From Sarcomyxa edulis (Eukaryota; Basidiomycota; Agaricomycetes; Agaricales; Mycenaceae): a stretch of DNA of 64,000 nucleotides. The first letter of the stretch is position 1; every line of letters starts with the position of its first letter. Under the pieces are notes generated by a model, which saw nothing but the letters and a program-made list of their open reading frames with translations, did no database searches and had not been told where the DNA came from. The stretch covers positions 2,418,001 to 2,482,000 of the forward strand of contig QUOL01000002.1 of NCBI GenBank assembly GCA_009761415.1, in the 5' to 3' direction. Of the stretch, positions 1 to 12,480 are shown piece by piece. Made by a program: the position numbers and the translations under genes.

Positions 1-1
1 C

Positions 2-509
2 GGTAGCTGCCCGACATGCCGACATGCGTTTCTCGACATAAAACCTCCATCAGAATCCGACGACGAATCCTCGGACGGCGGAGAGTACGTACCAGACGAG
101 GATGAGGACGACGAGGATCTCTTTCTCCTGGACACAGATGGCTTCACAGACGAAGGCGAGTTGGATCTAGACGAAATGGACATGGGCCTGGACTTGGAGG
201 AGGAGGAGGACATGTGGGCAGACGGAGACGATGAGATGGAAGAATGGGGCTCAAATGATGGGGACCTCGAGAGCGAGTCGCTTTCTGAAGGTGACATCAG
301 CTTCGACGGAGAGCAAGACCTAGAGCTGGAAGGCACAGGTAGAGATGGCGGCGGTATGTGGAGTAGGTTCTGGTTCATCAAAGTCGTGGTGTTGATATTG
401 TTACTCTTCAGCGCTGGAAATGGAGGTTAGCGTCGCGATTCACGCGCATGCTGATGCAGGCAATGATAGTGTCGACTCGGAAGGAATTCCAGAGACAGAC
501 TCAAAGTAA
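2..509 (+). CDS. RING-type zinc finger protein, 3' end only
   Basis: This is the C-terminal part of a protein whose start lies left of the window. The first readable residues, GSCPTCRHAFLDI, look like the last C-x2-C pair of a RING finger, the zinc fold of many E3 ubiquitin ligases. After it comes a long run of Asp, Glu and Ser residues. I place an intron at 354-411 (GTATGT..CAG). Splicing it gives a tail of about 32 residues ending at the TAA at 507-509. Without splicing the frame would run into a hydrophobic stretch and stop at 430, which looks like intron sequence. The RING call rests on one C-x2-C pair and its context, so the ligase role is inferred. Confidence 0.6.
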
Positions 510-645
510 AACCCACTGTCAATCGGGTGTATTGGTAACTCAAGTTTATTCACGCGTATCTACCACGTCCAGACCGCTACATCCTTCCATTGTACTATAC
601 ACTTACATCCTATATATATCTTGTTATAAATTGGTCAGTCTCCAT

Positions 646-2357
646 CTAGAAGATGCCTCCAAGAATCTCCTGTACCGCAACATCCTCCCTCCCATCCTTC
701 CACACACCCGTAAACTTACCAGTCCACTTGGGTCCTTTACCGCCACCCTTGACGTTCAGCTTGCTTTTCAACGCGTCCCCAACCTCTTTCACCTTTTTGT
801 CGTCTGAACCGTTTACCAGGACAACGCTGGTGCTGGACGCTGTCTGTGACGAAGGTGAAGAAGAAAGAACAAACAAATATGACTTCTGGGCCAATTCCGG
901 CGAGGCCAAGATGGCATTGGTAAAAGCCAAAGAGATGCCGCTCAAGAATCCCAGAGCGGTTGCGGTATCATCGGTCCTGTGTATATGTTTCACAAATCCA
1001 GATGTCTCCGGACCGGCCAACAACATCTCCCGAATCATGTCGCTCGCGATAAATCTAGACAATTCGCCTTCGACCTCGTCTACTCTCTTCTCAGCCTTTC
1101 TCCGTTCGTCGACGACTTGTGTCACACGCTCCGGGACAAGAGGCAGTCCACAACTAAGGACGGAGGCCGTGTTGGTGAGAAGAGTGTGGGTTGATGTAAG
1201 ATGCGTGATGAGACGGGGACCGGCAAGGAAGTATAATCGAGCGGACGTGGTTGAGGAACGAGCTAGAGCGTCAGTGTGTGGGAGGAGGAAAAGTTGGAGA
1301 TTGTGGATGCTAGGGAGATGTGTGCCGCAACATCTGTATAACGCAATATCAACTAAAAGATCTGGACCAATCAATGAGATGATCTTACGGATTACGATCG
1401 ACCCCATCTATGATCACTACTCTCTTGACCCCTCCTGTATAATCTTCAGGAAGAGCTTTCCCCACCGCGCGGCCACTCTCTAGCTTTTCGACGCCCTTCT
1501 CCTGCTCTCTGTTCAGTTCTTCCACCTCGACGTGAACCTTGCGACCCTCGAAGACCAATCTATTAGCTTCGTTCTGTATCGAGGTAATCTCCTCAGTGCT
1601 CATTCCGCGAGGAATCTCGACATAGCACGGAGACGGAGAGGAAGTAAGGGACCACGAAAGTGTCGGGAGGTTAAGACGTGTTTCGAGAAGAGCTGAGAGA
1701 AGATGCTGGGAAGTGTGCATCGACATCTAATAAGATATTGGATCGTACCTTCAGTCTCTCAAGTCATAGATTGCAAGAAAACGTACATGATCATATCGCC
1801 TATCAAATCCTTCTAGACCAAGCGCGACAGTAACATCGGCACCAGGAATGAACACCCGAGTAGAGGCTTCGTCGACGTCGTCCGTGCTTACTTGAACATA
1901 ATGGACAGCATGCCCACCATGCCGTTTCACCTGTAATACATTCCACACTCTGTCATCCGTGGTCTTGATGAACCCAATATCGGTCGGTTGGCCTCCACCT
2001 TCAGGGAATATCACAGTATCGTGGAGTATGATCTCTAAGATAGGGCCGTTGGGGAGAGACGGTGCCAAGACAGCCTTCTTTGCTTTCTTCCCTGCAGCAG
2101 GGGGTGCTGGGATAGACGCCGTACAGCTAACGACAGTAGTAGATAGTTCACGCAAGAGTGGGTCGCCTGAAGACTAGATGGTGAGTGCGAGGTTTGAGAT
2201 AGCACATTGACATGGAATTGGAAGTACGTTGGCAAGCTAGAAGACCGACTGGGATGGGTATTTGAGGATCTGTTGGGATGCGGAGAGTGGGAGATACGAT
2301 CCTGTGATAAGATGGGGGAGTCGGGGTTGGGGGGAGGAGGATAGCAGTTGCAGACAT
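646..2357 (-). CDS. Alanyl-tRNA editing protein (AlaX/AARSD1 family)
   Basis: Free-standing homologue of the alanyl-tRNA synthetase editing domain. The family hydrolyses mischarged Ser-tRNA(Ala) in trans and so prevents Ala-to-Ser mistranslation. Exons on the minus strand are 2357-2228, 2166-1787, 1726-1389 and 1333-646, giving 511 residues. The start gives MSATAILLPP. The spliced protein carries the family sequence CQRDPLLREL, a PEGGGQP loop, the zinc-binding HTSQH motif at the exon 2/3 junction (YDH then MSMHTSQHLLSA), and CCGTHLPS, the second zinc ligand pair, at the exon 3/4 junction. Conserved motifs fall exactly on the junctions, which supports the splicing. It is divergent from the transporter that follows, with 239 bp between start codons. 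A long open frame on the other strand (653-1483) is a shadow. Confidence 0.9.
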
Positions 2358-2596
2358 GATCGATGCTCGGGATGAAAGGCTTGAATCCAATCGGGATCAA
2401 ACTTTTACACTTGCTAGTTCCTACCACTAAATTTTGACTAGACGCACTGTACCTTTTATCGCAATTTCATCGTCAACGTCGTTCCTTCGAGTCCTCCCAG
2501 TGGTCGAATGTCCTTAGGAGACGATGCACCGACTGCCAGAAAAATCGTAACCCTCACCTTTCACTGACACATACGCGATGCTTACCGAGTCAGTCG

Positions 2597-4571
2597 GTGA
2601 CAGGTCATGGCGGTACAACGGATGCCCTAGAGGAAGAGGAAGATAGACCTCTTCTTTCTTCTTATGGCCCTCTGTCAGGTCCGAGCGCACGAGAGTACGA
2701 TCCTCACAGCGCGTTAGGACATACAGATTTAGAGGCCCACGCAAAGCTCGAGAGAGAGCTCTTGCGTAAACTAGACAGGCGAATGTCTATCATGATTGTC
2801 ATCTATGTCCTCAACTATGTGTGTCTACCACTTTATCTTCGTATCATCATATTGATACACTCATGCTGGGGAACAGATGGACCGAAATAATGCTTCGTGA
2901 GTCGAAAACAATTGATGACGCGTTAACGTTGTCTTTAAGCGCCTTTCTTGTAGTGTTGCAAGGCTACGTGGCTTCGAGGAGGACCTTAACCTGAAAGGCA
3001 CAGAATTCGCCTCGATACTCTCGATCCTCTATGTGGGATACATCATAATGCAGATCCCTAGTAATATGTTCTTGAATTATATTGGCAAGCCCTCGATATA
3101 TTTGCCTGCTTGTATGATCATCTGGGGAGCGATCTCTGTCATGACAGGTGAGTAGAACCTCTTTCTGCGATTTAGACCCACTCATCGTTGCTTCCCTGAA
3201 TAGGTCTGACAACCAAGTAAGTGCAGACGCCTCCCCTTTTCTCCCTAAATATTGAGTCGTTCACAGTTTCATCGGCGCCCTTCTGACACGTTTCTTCCTT
3301 GGTTTTGTGGAGGCTGCATTTTTTCCTGGAGCGCTTTTTCTGTTGTCGAAATGGTACAAGCGAAGTGAACTAGGCGAACGCACGGCCCTCCTTTTCTGCG
3401 GAGGCCTCTTTAGTAACGCGTTTGGCACATTCATCGCCTCCGCCATCCTTGATGGGATGGAGGGCACAATGGGTCACGCAGCCTGGCGGTACGCAGGCTT
3501 GTAATGACGTTGTAAACTGCATAAGCTCGACTGATACTATCATCACAGGTGGCTTTTCTATACTGAAGGCTCAGTAACCATTCTAGTCGCAATCTCTGCT
3601 ATGTATATACTGCCTGATTTCCCTGAGAGCCCCTCGACCTCTAATTGGCTCACTCCTGCCGAGCATACCCTCGCCAGAAGACGTATGGTCGAGGATCTAT
3701 CGTCTCATCTTAGTGAGGATGAACTTCCTGATCGCAAGGGACATGTGGCGGGTTTTGTTCTTGCCATGTCAGACTGGAAGGTCTGGTGGCTTGCACTGGC
3801 ACTCACTAGCATGGTCGTCTCGTTGTCATTCCATCAATTCTTCCCAACTCTGAGTGCGACTATGGGATATAATCCAACCGTGACATTGCTTCTATGCTCT
3901 CCACCGTGGCTTTTTGCCACTGGGGTCGCATTCTGGGTATCAAAGTCGGTAATTGTCTTTTTCACTTGTAGACGCTATTGCTTACTTGGTGTACAGGCAC
4001 TCTGATCGTGCGAGGGAACGATTCTGGCACATCACACTATCCTTATCTATAGGTATTTTTGGATTCCTCATAGCCATGTCGACCATGAACACGGCCGCTC
4101 GTTATATGTCTCTGTAAGCTGGTCTTATTATCTACGGTGTTATCCGGCGTATTTACTCATACCATATCTCAGTTTCTTGATGGCGCAATCTTACTCGGGT
4201 TTCATCTGCTTCCTTGCATGGGTAAGCAATTCGATCGACCAACCAGCGTCGAAGCGTGCAGTGGCACTAGCCTTTATCAATTCTTTCTCCCAACTTGGGA
4301 ATGTCACCGGAGCGTGAGTTATTTTCCCAACTTCAACAGTAATGCCTGCGGACTAATGCTCCATTTTTTTCCGATCCTGTAAACCAAAAGCTACGTGTGG
4401 CCATCGATGTGGGGCCCAACTTATCACTATTCCTATGCGATATGCATTTCCGCCAGTGTGGTGACCATTCTCATGGGGTTCATCTTCCGGAACCATCTCG
4501 CTGCCTTGAACAAAAGGAGAGATGACGAGGGTGGAGTAGGTCGTTCAAGAGGGTATAGGTACTTGCTTTGA
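2597..4571 (+). CDS. MFS transporter, anion:cation symporter (Dal5-like) family
   Basis: Major facilitator permease of the ACS family, which in fungi imports organic anions such as allantoate, nicotinate or pantothenate; the substrate cannot be told from sequence. Exons are 2597-2818, 2877-2896, 2954-3147, 3204-3216, 3267-3488, 3549-3944, 3997-4113, 4173-4313 and 4391-4571 (501 residues). An acidic cytosolic N-terminus of about 65 residues precedes the first helix. Family marks are NYMDRNNAS, TRFFLGFVEAAFFPG, HSDRARERFW between the halves, and the C-terminal GYRYLL, close to the usual GFRYxL ending. Exon 4 is only 13 nt and exon 2 only 20 nt. The donor at 3945 (GTCGGT) is weak but is the one that keeps frame and the HSDR motif. 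Confidence 0.88.
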
Positions 4572-4865
4572 CCCCGAGAATACACCAATTTGGACGAATT
4601 TGCTGACAGTGGTATCACGATGCTAAGCCAAGCTCCCCCTCGCCGCGTATAAGTATCTACCTGATCAAACTTCGAGATTTCCAAGAGAACTCATCGAAGA
4701 TAGCCTATGTGCAATTTCGTATAGCTGGAGATAGCTGGGTTAGACTCCGGTTACCCACGGGGAAACCCCGGCTTCAATTATGCAGGTGATCGAGCCGAAT
4801 TTGGTATCGTCGTGCATGCGTTTCAAAAACGGTGGGACGTTTCCTATTCGCAGACTCAAACCACC

Positions 4866-7800
4866 ATGTCCTCTACCAAGTTATTGTCGTCGGGATGGTC
4901 TTTTACGCAGATAGGCGGCGGTCAAGGTACGGAGTCTGGGGAGTGGTTACCAGTTTCACAGTTCCCGACCACTGTGCATGTGGAATTATTGAAACTCAAG
5001 AAGATTCCCGATCCTTTCCTTGGGATGAACGAATGGGATGTGCAATGTGGGCAATCGATCTCTCGATCTTGTTGTATTTCGTCTCTGACATCACGTTTAC
5101 AGGGATTGGCGAGGCCGATTGGGCTTTCAAGAATAGCTTTGAGGTCACTGAGGCCGAACTTGCCGCCAAAAATATTGATCTTGTTTTCGAGGGACTGGAC
5201 ACGTTCTCTGTCATCAAGCTTGTTCGTATTTGTATATATCCTTTCACCCGTGAATATACTGACGGTGCATTTTGTTGCAGAATGGGCACAAAATACTTGA
5301 GTGAGCACGGCTAAGAAAAGCTATTCCACCACAACGGTTTGAGCAGTTGCTTGGCTTAGCACTCAGAACCAGTTCCTGGCGTACACCGCCGCGGCGAAGC
5401 AGCACTTGAAAGTTGGGTTGAATGAACTGGTCTTGAGTTTCGAAAGCGCATTCCTTAAGGTATTTACAGCTTGGGTTTCTCTATATCACGCTCAACTGTT
5501 TTCAGGGAAGAGACTTGGAGAAGAAGCATGGAAAATTGAATCTGTGGAATGGGGACTCGAGCCGCCTTCATGTTCGTAAAGCACAATACAAGTCAGTCCT
5601 TCCGTCCATTTCGGTGATCTTCCACCTTTACACCTATTTACAGCTACGGGTGGGATTGGGGTCCCATCCTCATGACTGTAGGCCCGTGGAAACCCATCAG
5701 CCTGCGCTTCTACCAAATTCGGATCGCCGATCTAGACATTAGGAGCAAAGTTTCGGAAACACTGACGGTCAACTTGACGGTAGACTTCACGTTGTCCGAG
5801 AGAAGCTATGGTTCCGCGTCGGTTGATCTGGTCAAATCGAATGGAACGCGCGTCGAAGAGGAGAGCCTTATGAGAATCAGTGCAGGCCATGGCCGAGCCG
5901 AATTCCACTTCTCTCCGGGTTCTCTTGAGCTCTGGTATCCCGTAGGCTACGGCAAGCAACCACTCTATACCGTTCAAGTTAACCTCACCGACGAGGTATC
6001 TTCTTGATATACTTCTCGTGACTCTTCTTGAAAACTGACCTCGAGATCCAGCAAGGAAACTTCCTCGATTCCAAAACCGAGACAGTATCTTTCAGACGTG
6101 TTCGGGTGGTCCAGGAGAAGTTGATCGACCAGGACGGTCTATCCTTTCTCTTCGAGATCAACAATATTCGTATATTCTGTGGAGGTTCGTCTTCGAGTTT
6201 CTATGCTCTGAACAGATTAAGAAGATGTATTCCGTAGGCTCAAACTGGATTCCCGCTGATTCTTTCTTGACCACGTTTGTGATCAATCGTCTGTTCATCT
6301 ATTCGTTCACTGAGATTTGCTTTAAGCGTCACACCAGAGAGGTACAGAGCGTGGTTGCAACTTCTTGTAAATGGGAATCAAAATATGATACGCGTTTGGG
6401 GTGGTGGCATATACGAAGCGGATGCATTCTAGTGAGTTCAATGTTCCAGCTATTGACAAGGTAGTCATTGAATCAGATCAATAGTAATATCTGCGACGGT
6501 AAGTTCAGATTATTTCATCTAAAGCCAGAAATTAATGATGTGTCGAATCAGAACTTGGGAGTGAGCTCATCCCTTTTGATGCTCAACTTCTAGATTCCTG
6601 ACGAATTCATCGGTACTAGTCCTTGTGTGGCAAGATTTCATGTTTGGCTGCGGTCAAGTAAGTCCCTGATCCAGCTGTCAACCTCTGGATTGCACTTAGC
6701 TCTCACATCAGTACCCAGCATATGACTCTTTCGTGGAATCTGTTCAAGAAGAGGCAGAACAAAATGTCAAGAGGTTGAGACACCACCCGTCAGTGGTTAT
6801 ACTTGGTAAGTGTACCCTTTCCCACTATCACAATCACTAATCTGGATTGCCCATCGCATAGCCGGAAATAATGAAGGTAAGTACATGTCTAGACGATAAG
6901 GAGAACCTCACATAGATTGCCCTTATCTTATCTCAGATTATCAGATTGCGGAATCTCTCAACCTAGATCTGGATTACTCAGACGAAACCTCTGACTTCCG
7001 AAAGACCAATTTCCCTGCTCGCTACATCTACGAGCGCGTCCTACCGGCCGTAGTCGAAAAATTCTCTGACATCCATTATCACCGGTCTAGTCCATATTCC
7101 GGGCAAGGGAAACCCACTACAGATCGCACGCTCGGAGACCTCCATCAATGTGAGCGGTATGCGCATGGATCCTTGATCACTATTTGACGATTGATGCCAG
7201 GGAACGTATGGCATGGGTCGCAGGAGCCGTGGCATAACTGGGACATTTTGTCCGGGCGCTTTGTCTCGGAATTCGGCATGTAAGTGGCGCAATATCTACA
7301 AGTGTCCCGATGGGAATTTACGGTAGACTCAAGGGAAGGGTATCCGAATATCCGTACCGTGGACTATTGGCTTGGAGGAGACGCAACACAGAGATATCCT
7401 CAATCAAGGTAACTTATAACATCGACATGAAAGGGATACTATTGACGATTGTCTGGTAGGTCAAATAACAATCATAACAAAGCAGATGGCTCTGAGAGGC
7501 GGTTGGAGGTAAATAAACGGTTGCTTTCTTCTCTTCCATCGCGGCTGACAGCTTTGACTCTAGCTTTATCTCGTCGAAAATTTCAAGCATTCGTTCGAGA
7601 TGGAAAGGTACTTATGCTCAAGAACTGATTGGGTGGCTTATGCTAATATCATTGGAAGCTATGTATACTATACCCAAATAATGCAAGCAGAAACGCTTGC
7701 CTCTGCCTACCGCTTGTGGAGGAGAAACTGGCGAGGCAAAGGTAGGGAATACACAGCTGGTGCTCTTGTGTGGCAGGTACGATGGTCTTGATTTATCCGT

Positions 7801-8593
7801 TCGCTCCTTGTAACCGTGTCCTTTAGATCAACGACTGTTGGCCCGTAACGTCGTGGGCCATCGTGGATTACTTCCTCCGGCCGAAGCCAGCATATTTTAC
7901 CATCGCTCGAGAACTTCGTCCTTTCACGGTTGGTATGACTCGCAAGGAGAAGCAGGTCTTTGACAACGATAGGACCGCGGCATTCTTCACCATAGAGACC
8001 GTCTTGGAGGTCTGGGGCACCAACAGTACACTGACTGATAAGACGGTGACTCTCGAAGTTACATCGTTCGACCTCCACTCCGATTGGAGAGACCAATGGA
8101 CACAAAATGTAACACTCGCGCACAATTCCAGCACAGAGCTCTTTAAAGGTGATTTACCCGGTCAGCCCAAGCGGACGAGCAAAAGCGAAGCTCCAAAGAT
8201 CATCATTGTATCTGCTCGGCTACTGGATCAAGGTGACGGGACCGTATTGGGGCGATGTTCGAACTGGTGAGCTGCCCATGCATATGGTTGCCACTGCCAC
8301 TTTCAGATGGTATTGATATTTGTGACGCTTATAGGCCAGAACCTTACAAATTCATCAACTTCCCGCCAGTCGAGCAATTAGGATTCAAGATGGACGTATC
8401 TCCGGATGGAGACTCCATACGACTATCCACTTCAAAGCCAATCAAAGGAATCGTGTTGGATGTCGACGGCGATGACGTGAAATGGAGTGATCAAGGTATT
8501 GACTTGGTGCCGGGTGATCCACAGACGGTCAAGGCGGTCGGACTGCAAGGAAGGCAAGTCAAGGCCAGGTTCCTGGGCGACGGGAGTGCTTGA
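4866..8593 (+). CDS. mndB: Beta-mannosidase, glycoside hydrolase family 2 (MndB-like)
   Basis: Hydrolyses terminal beta-1,4-linked mannose in manno-oligosaccharides or N-glycan remnants. No signal peptide is visible: the protein starts MSSTKLLSSGWSFTQ, as in the intracellular B type. The model has 22 exons and 859 residues: 4866-5046, 5103-5221, 5281-5300, 5360-5459, 5506-5591, 5644-5995, 6052-6184, 6238-6274, 6327-6431, 6485-6498, 6552-6560, 6620-6657, 6712-6805, 6862-6876, 6937-7149, 7201-7279, 7334-7408, 7460-7508, 7564-7607, 7659-7776, 7827-8266, 8335-8593. Seen motifs are YGWDWGP (sugar-binding domain), NMIRVWGGGIYE, AGNNE with the acid/base Glu, and SEFGM with the nucleophile Glu. Exons 10, 11 and 14 are 14, 9 and 15 nt. 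It converges on the Rheb gene. Confidence 0.93.
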
Positions 8594-8990
8594 CGATACG
8601 AAGAGACCTAAACCATGTAATCGCATTCCAGAAGATCAATCTAATATTTATCGATGTCTATGGGGATAGCTATAGGTAGAAGTGAAAAAATCGGAATCTT
8701 AAGAGGAAGTATTATGACCACCAGGGACAACACTATGTTACGGGGAACGATTCGGGATGCGTGTCTGGGCGAGATAGATTTACAAGCTATACACGAATGT
8801 GATAGTAATTATTGTAGTAAGGGAACAGTCTAGTCCACTTGGCTGTTGTGAGGCGAGGGGGCATGCTAAAAACCCAAAAAAGAATAGAAAGAGAAATAAA
8901 CAAAATGATACATGAAAGCAATGCAATGAGGGATTATAGCGGAAATTGACGGGGCATAGAAGAGGTATTGGAAGACGATGATGTTCTCCT
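8594..8990. other. Intergenic, convergent 3' ends
   Basis: This 397 bp gap lies between the stops of beta-mannosidase and Rheb and should hold both polyadenylation regions. I see A-rich runs near 8875-8915 but no further gene. Confidence 0.6.
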
Positions 8991-9801
8991 TTACATGATG
9001 ATGCATGGTTTCGCCTGCGGCTCGGTCTGATTATTGGGAACCCGTTTTTCTATCTCCGCAAGGCAGAGTTCGAAGACTTTGCCTGTGGGATCTACTCAGA
9101 ATGGGCTTGACATTTCACAATTGAATATCACCACGCACCGACATTGACATTGTTCTTGGCGCTAGTCTCGACCCAAGCGGCTTTGTTAAGCTTAGCAAGT
9201 GCTTCTCCCTCTTTCGAGGCTACCTGTCGACTGATAGGGCTATGAGGAGGAGGATATGAAGCAATGAAAGGGCGGCGCCTCGCGCCCGGATGGGCGCAAA
9301 GAAAAGGCTCACCTTTCCTGGAGATCGGTCTTGGAACCAACGATGACACAAGGGATCTCGTTTACGCCACAGAAATCGATGATCTTGTCATAGACGATCT
9401 GTACCATGTCGAAAGAATTTCGTGATGTTACAGAATATACGAGAACATATCCATGGATTCCGATAGCATGTTTGGCATTTAAGATCGAGTATTCGTCCTG
9501 TATCCATGGTCTTTGAGTAAGCAAACGGAAAATTATCGCTGAATGCTGACCTGTCCAGCGGTGTCGATGATGTCGCAGTCGTACTCGACTCCGCCATATT
9601 TGACACTCTTCGCAAACGTACTCTCAATGGTAGGGTAATAGGATTCAACGAACTGGTTGTCGATGAACTGGACCACAAGCGATGACTTCCCTGCACATGG
9701 TCCTGTGAGTAGAAAGAACGTGACGCTGGATATAGGAGCTCACCGACTGAACGAGAGCCTAGGACCGCAATCTTCCTCTTCTTCAAAATACTGCCAGCCA
9801 T
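8991..9801 (-). CDS. rheb: Rheb-type small GTPase
   Basis: Ras-family GTPase that in animals and fission yeast activates TORC1 in nutrient signalling. Exons on the minus strand are 9801-9744, 9690-9551, 9497-9313, 9230-9139 and 9082-8991 (188 residues). The P-loop reads GSRSVGKSS, with Arg at the position equivalent to Ras Gly12, typical of Rheb. Switch I is YYPTIESTF, the DTAGQ motif falls at the end of exon 2, VGSKTD is the base-recognition motif, and ETSAK follows. The C-terminus is a CaaX box, CIIM, the signal for farnesylation and membrane attachment. Length and motif order are complete, so the gene looks functional. Confidence 0.94.
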
Positions 9802-11230
9802 GGTGAAAAACTAGAAAAAAAAAGGAGAAATACAAGGGAAAAGAGTGATGAACAGTTGAGAGGGAAACAGGGAAAGTGGACGTCCCGAGGGAGTTGATGT
9901 TTGAGAGGGTAAATAAGAGTGAGACCCCAGCAGCTCCTGTACAGTCCGCCACTTTTCTCCGGATCTGAGTGCGACAAGCGTAGTCAAAAAGCAGCAAGAA
10001 ACAGGCTTGTCAGAAGATGGGTTTTTTACACTTCCCGCATAAATATACGCAGGTTGGCAAGGCAAGGCACCCGTTATTTTGCTCTTCGTTCAACTCACCC
10101 GGGGTCTCGGGGCACTCGGAGCTCGAGACTGTGTGGGACGAGTCGGCACCCTGCTTTCCTTTTTCACCCACTCTCGTCACCCCCGGGCGCTCAATATCAC
10201 AGGTACCACAGCTGATACTAAAACCTTCCCATCGATGCCTTAGAGCGGTCGGCGAAGAAGGAGCAGTTCTATGTTTTACGTCCTTACACCAGTCTTGTAT
10301 AGCTCACCTGTCCTCTTCAACAGGATCCGGTGATGATCCACCTTGTAAATAGCAGCTCTGAGACCCACTCTCGTAGGTAATATTATTCCTAGCATTGGCA
10401 CCTTGAGAGGTTTCTCGAGAGTTTGCTTGATCGCGTCGCGGATGCTGCCGAGCAAGCATGCGTGTATCTGCCGTCAAATACGGTGCCAATGAGAAACGAA
10501 GCACTACAAGGTACTACCAAGTCTGTAGACCCGTTTGGCACGAGTCCAATTCGTACGGAGCACAAAGAAGAGAGGGAACGCGTTCTGTGATTTCAAGGAA
10601 TAGGTGTAATTGAATTTGTAACGAAGAGCATCGCCTGATGGACAGACTTGAAATCTAGAGAGGTCCAAGTTCCGGGATATGTCTGAACAGGAAAGGGTTT
10701 GGCGATCAGTCCGATAGCTTCGAGTTCAAGCTAGGAGATCGTGGTACTAGTAGAAGCGAATATTATTCTCTCTTTCGGGCATTATACTGGTTGTAGCTTG
10801 AGAACCGCGTCGTGACCCAACACACACGTACATGGAAGTACGAATCAAGTCGGGAACAGACTAGGACAGGGCGGAAGAAGTTGCGCACTTAGCGACGGCG
10901 CCGTGGTATTTCAAAGCTCTGTGAAAGGCACCACTTAGTCCGTAGGTTGCGACTATCACCGATGGAAATGGATTTTGCTGAAAGTGTGGCGAGAGACTCA
11001 AACTCGATCAAAGACCTAGGAATCGGATGGTTGCCAGTAATGTCGGATAATCGGCGGTGATTTAGTATGAGACTAGCGGTTGATATTGCAGTAGAATTTA
11101 TCCACTGCGTTGGAGATAAATTGCCACCAAGTCTGCGCGTTAATGTCACCTGAATCTCCGGAAGAATCTGGGTGGATGTTGACAGCTCTTCTTCTAGTAG
11201 GAGCACCGTGATGAGATGTCTTTGGTATAG
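9802..11230. other. Intergenic stretch without a recognisable gene
   Basis: About 1.4 kb. The first part is the Rheb upstream region with purine/pyrimidine-biased tracts. Several open frames of 60-110 codons exist on both strands, but none carries a recognisable motif or a convincing splice pattern. Confidence 0.5.
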
Positions 11231-11249
11231 TCTACGCTAGAACTGCGAA

Positions 11250-12480
11250 GAGGTGGACACGATTACGAACAGTCGAGGAAAAGATTCAGAACGAGCCTTG
11301 TTGATCAAGATGACAACAATCCCAGCTGTAACTTTATCTGAGAGTAGAGGGTCAGTTAGCACCGGCTTTAAGAAGAGACACAGTCCTTTTACCGAGATAG
11401 TAATAAGAATCGCATCCTCGCTGAGCATGATTCCCTCATGACGTCTCCCGTCCGGAACTCGAGAGACCTTGGAAGTCATGACTTGGTACGGTCGACGCGT
11501 GATTGCCTCGGATGAGAACACGTCCCCATCGACGTCAAAAACAAATTCGTCGAAGCTCCTTGATGGTACATCGGGGAGGACATCGAAGCCATAGATGATA
11601 GCTCCATCGCGGGACAGTCGGCCTATGACTTTTCGATCCATGCCCATAACTAACCCAGACAGCGAGATTTGTACCATGGTGGTCCGTCATGCGCGTTCCT
11701 TGGGGTCCCCAGTCTGTCCACGGTATAACGCGGTTATCCGGCTCTTCACGAAAGGTTCCGCGTGCCATTCTGGTTAGGACTTTTGGGAGTAGTGTGGACA
11801 AGGGAGCAAGCAACACAAGCTCGCTCGAAACACCAGTATTGGTGGATGATTACAAAAAGTCTGTCGTCGCTGGAAATGCGGAATGGCACCGGCAACGACC
11901 CACGAGCGGGAGAGTCGGAGTATATAGGCATTTTGGAAACTCCAAGACCATGGAAGGGGGTTAACGGAAGGAACAGGTTTCTGAGTGAGGTCGATGACCT
12001 CCAGTGATACTATGTGTCTGTGCGTGGGGCGATTTATGTGGTAATCCGAGTCGTGCCAAAAGCACACTATCGTGAGATCTCCTGTGAGGAAAGACATTCC
12101 TCGCATCGACTTTCCGCAGACGCAGATGTGCTACATGCAGAGATCTCTGACGATGAATCCCATGTCCTCGAACTTCCATTCCTTTTCCTATTCCATGGTG
12201 AACAGTTCGGAATTAATTTGAACGAACATGATTCCAGTGCCCGTAGCTAGCACAACGCAATGATTGACCTAGACTCGTAGGTCTACATATAGGACGGCCC
12301 ACCTGGTCAAGTAGACTCTGCGACGCGTCTGGAGAATCTGTTTGCTCATCAAGTGGCCCAACGGTGATTCCTGGGTGCTCACGAAAGGGTTTTCGCAGTG
12401 GACTCGAGATAGGGTTTATTTGTTTGCATCGCGCGATAGACTTGGCGTCCAACTCGAGGAGGATCGATCGCAGACAATAG
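11250..12480 (-). pseudogene. Decayed F-box-like protein gene
   Basis: Read on the minus strand, scattered fragments resemble the large F-box family of mushroom genomes. Near 12470-12440 lies LLELDAKSIARCKQ, like the F-box helix. Around 11910-11840 lies VPFRISSDDRLFVII. Around 11815-11690 lies VLLAPLSTLLPK followed by WTDWGPQGTRM. Around 11640-11400 lies KVIGRLSRDG, then later MLSEDAIL. The fragments are in the expected order but sit in different frames. Single-base shifts near 11825 and 11640, and stops in the 12.1-12.3 kb part, do not match plausible introns. I read it as a pseudogene; assembly errors or an unusual exon structure remain possible. Confidence 0.45.

Noticed and set aside
653..1483. 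276-codon plus-strand open frame
   Set aside because: It is antisense to the last exons of the alanyl-tRNA editing gene, whose motifs and splice sites are clear. The plus frame has no recognisable domain.
4572..4652. Extra 3' exon for the transporter via a donor at 4559
   Set aside because: An intron could join to 4611 and add 14 residues, but the unspliced end GYRYLL matches the usual family C-terminus.
4832..5314. Two overlapping open frames over the beta-mannosidase 5' end
   Set aside because: Both read through introns 1-3. Only the spliced frame gives the GH2 sugar-binding domain.
10889..11206. 105-codon minus-strand frame
   Set aside because: No domain, no start context and no splice-consistent neighbours. 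It looks like chance.
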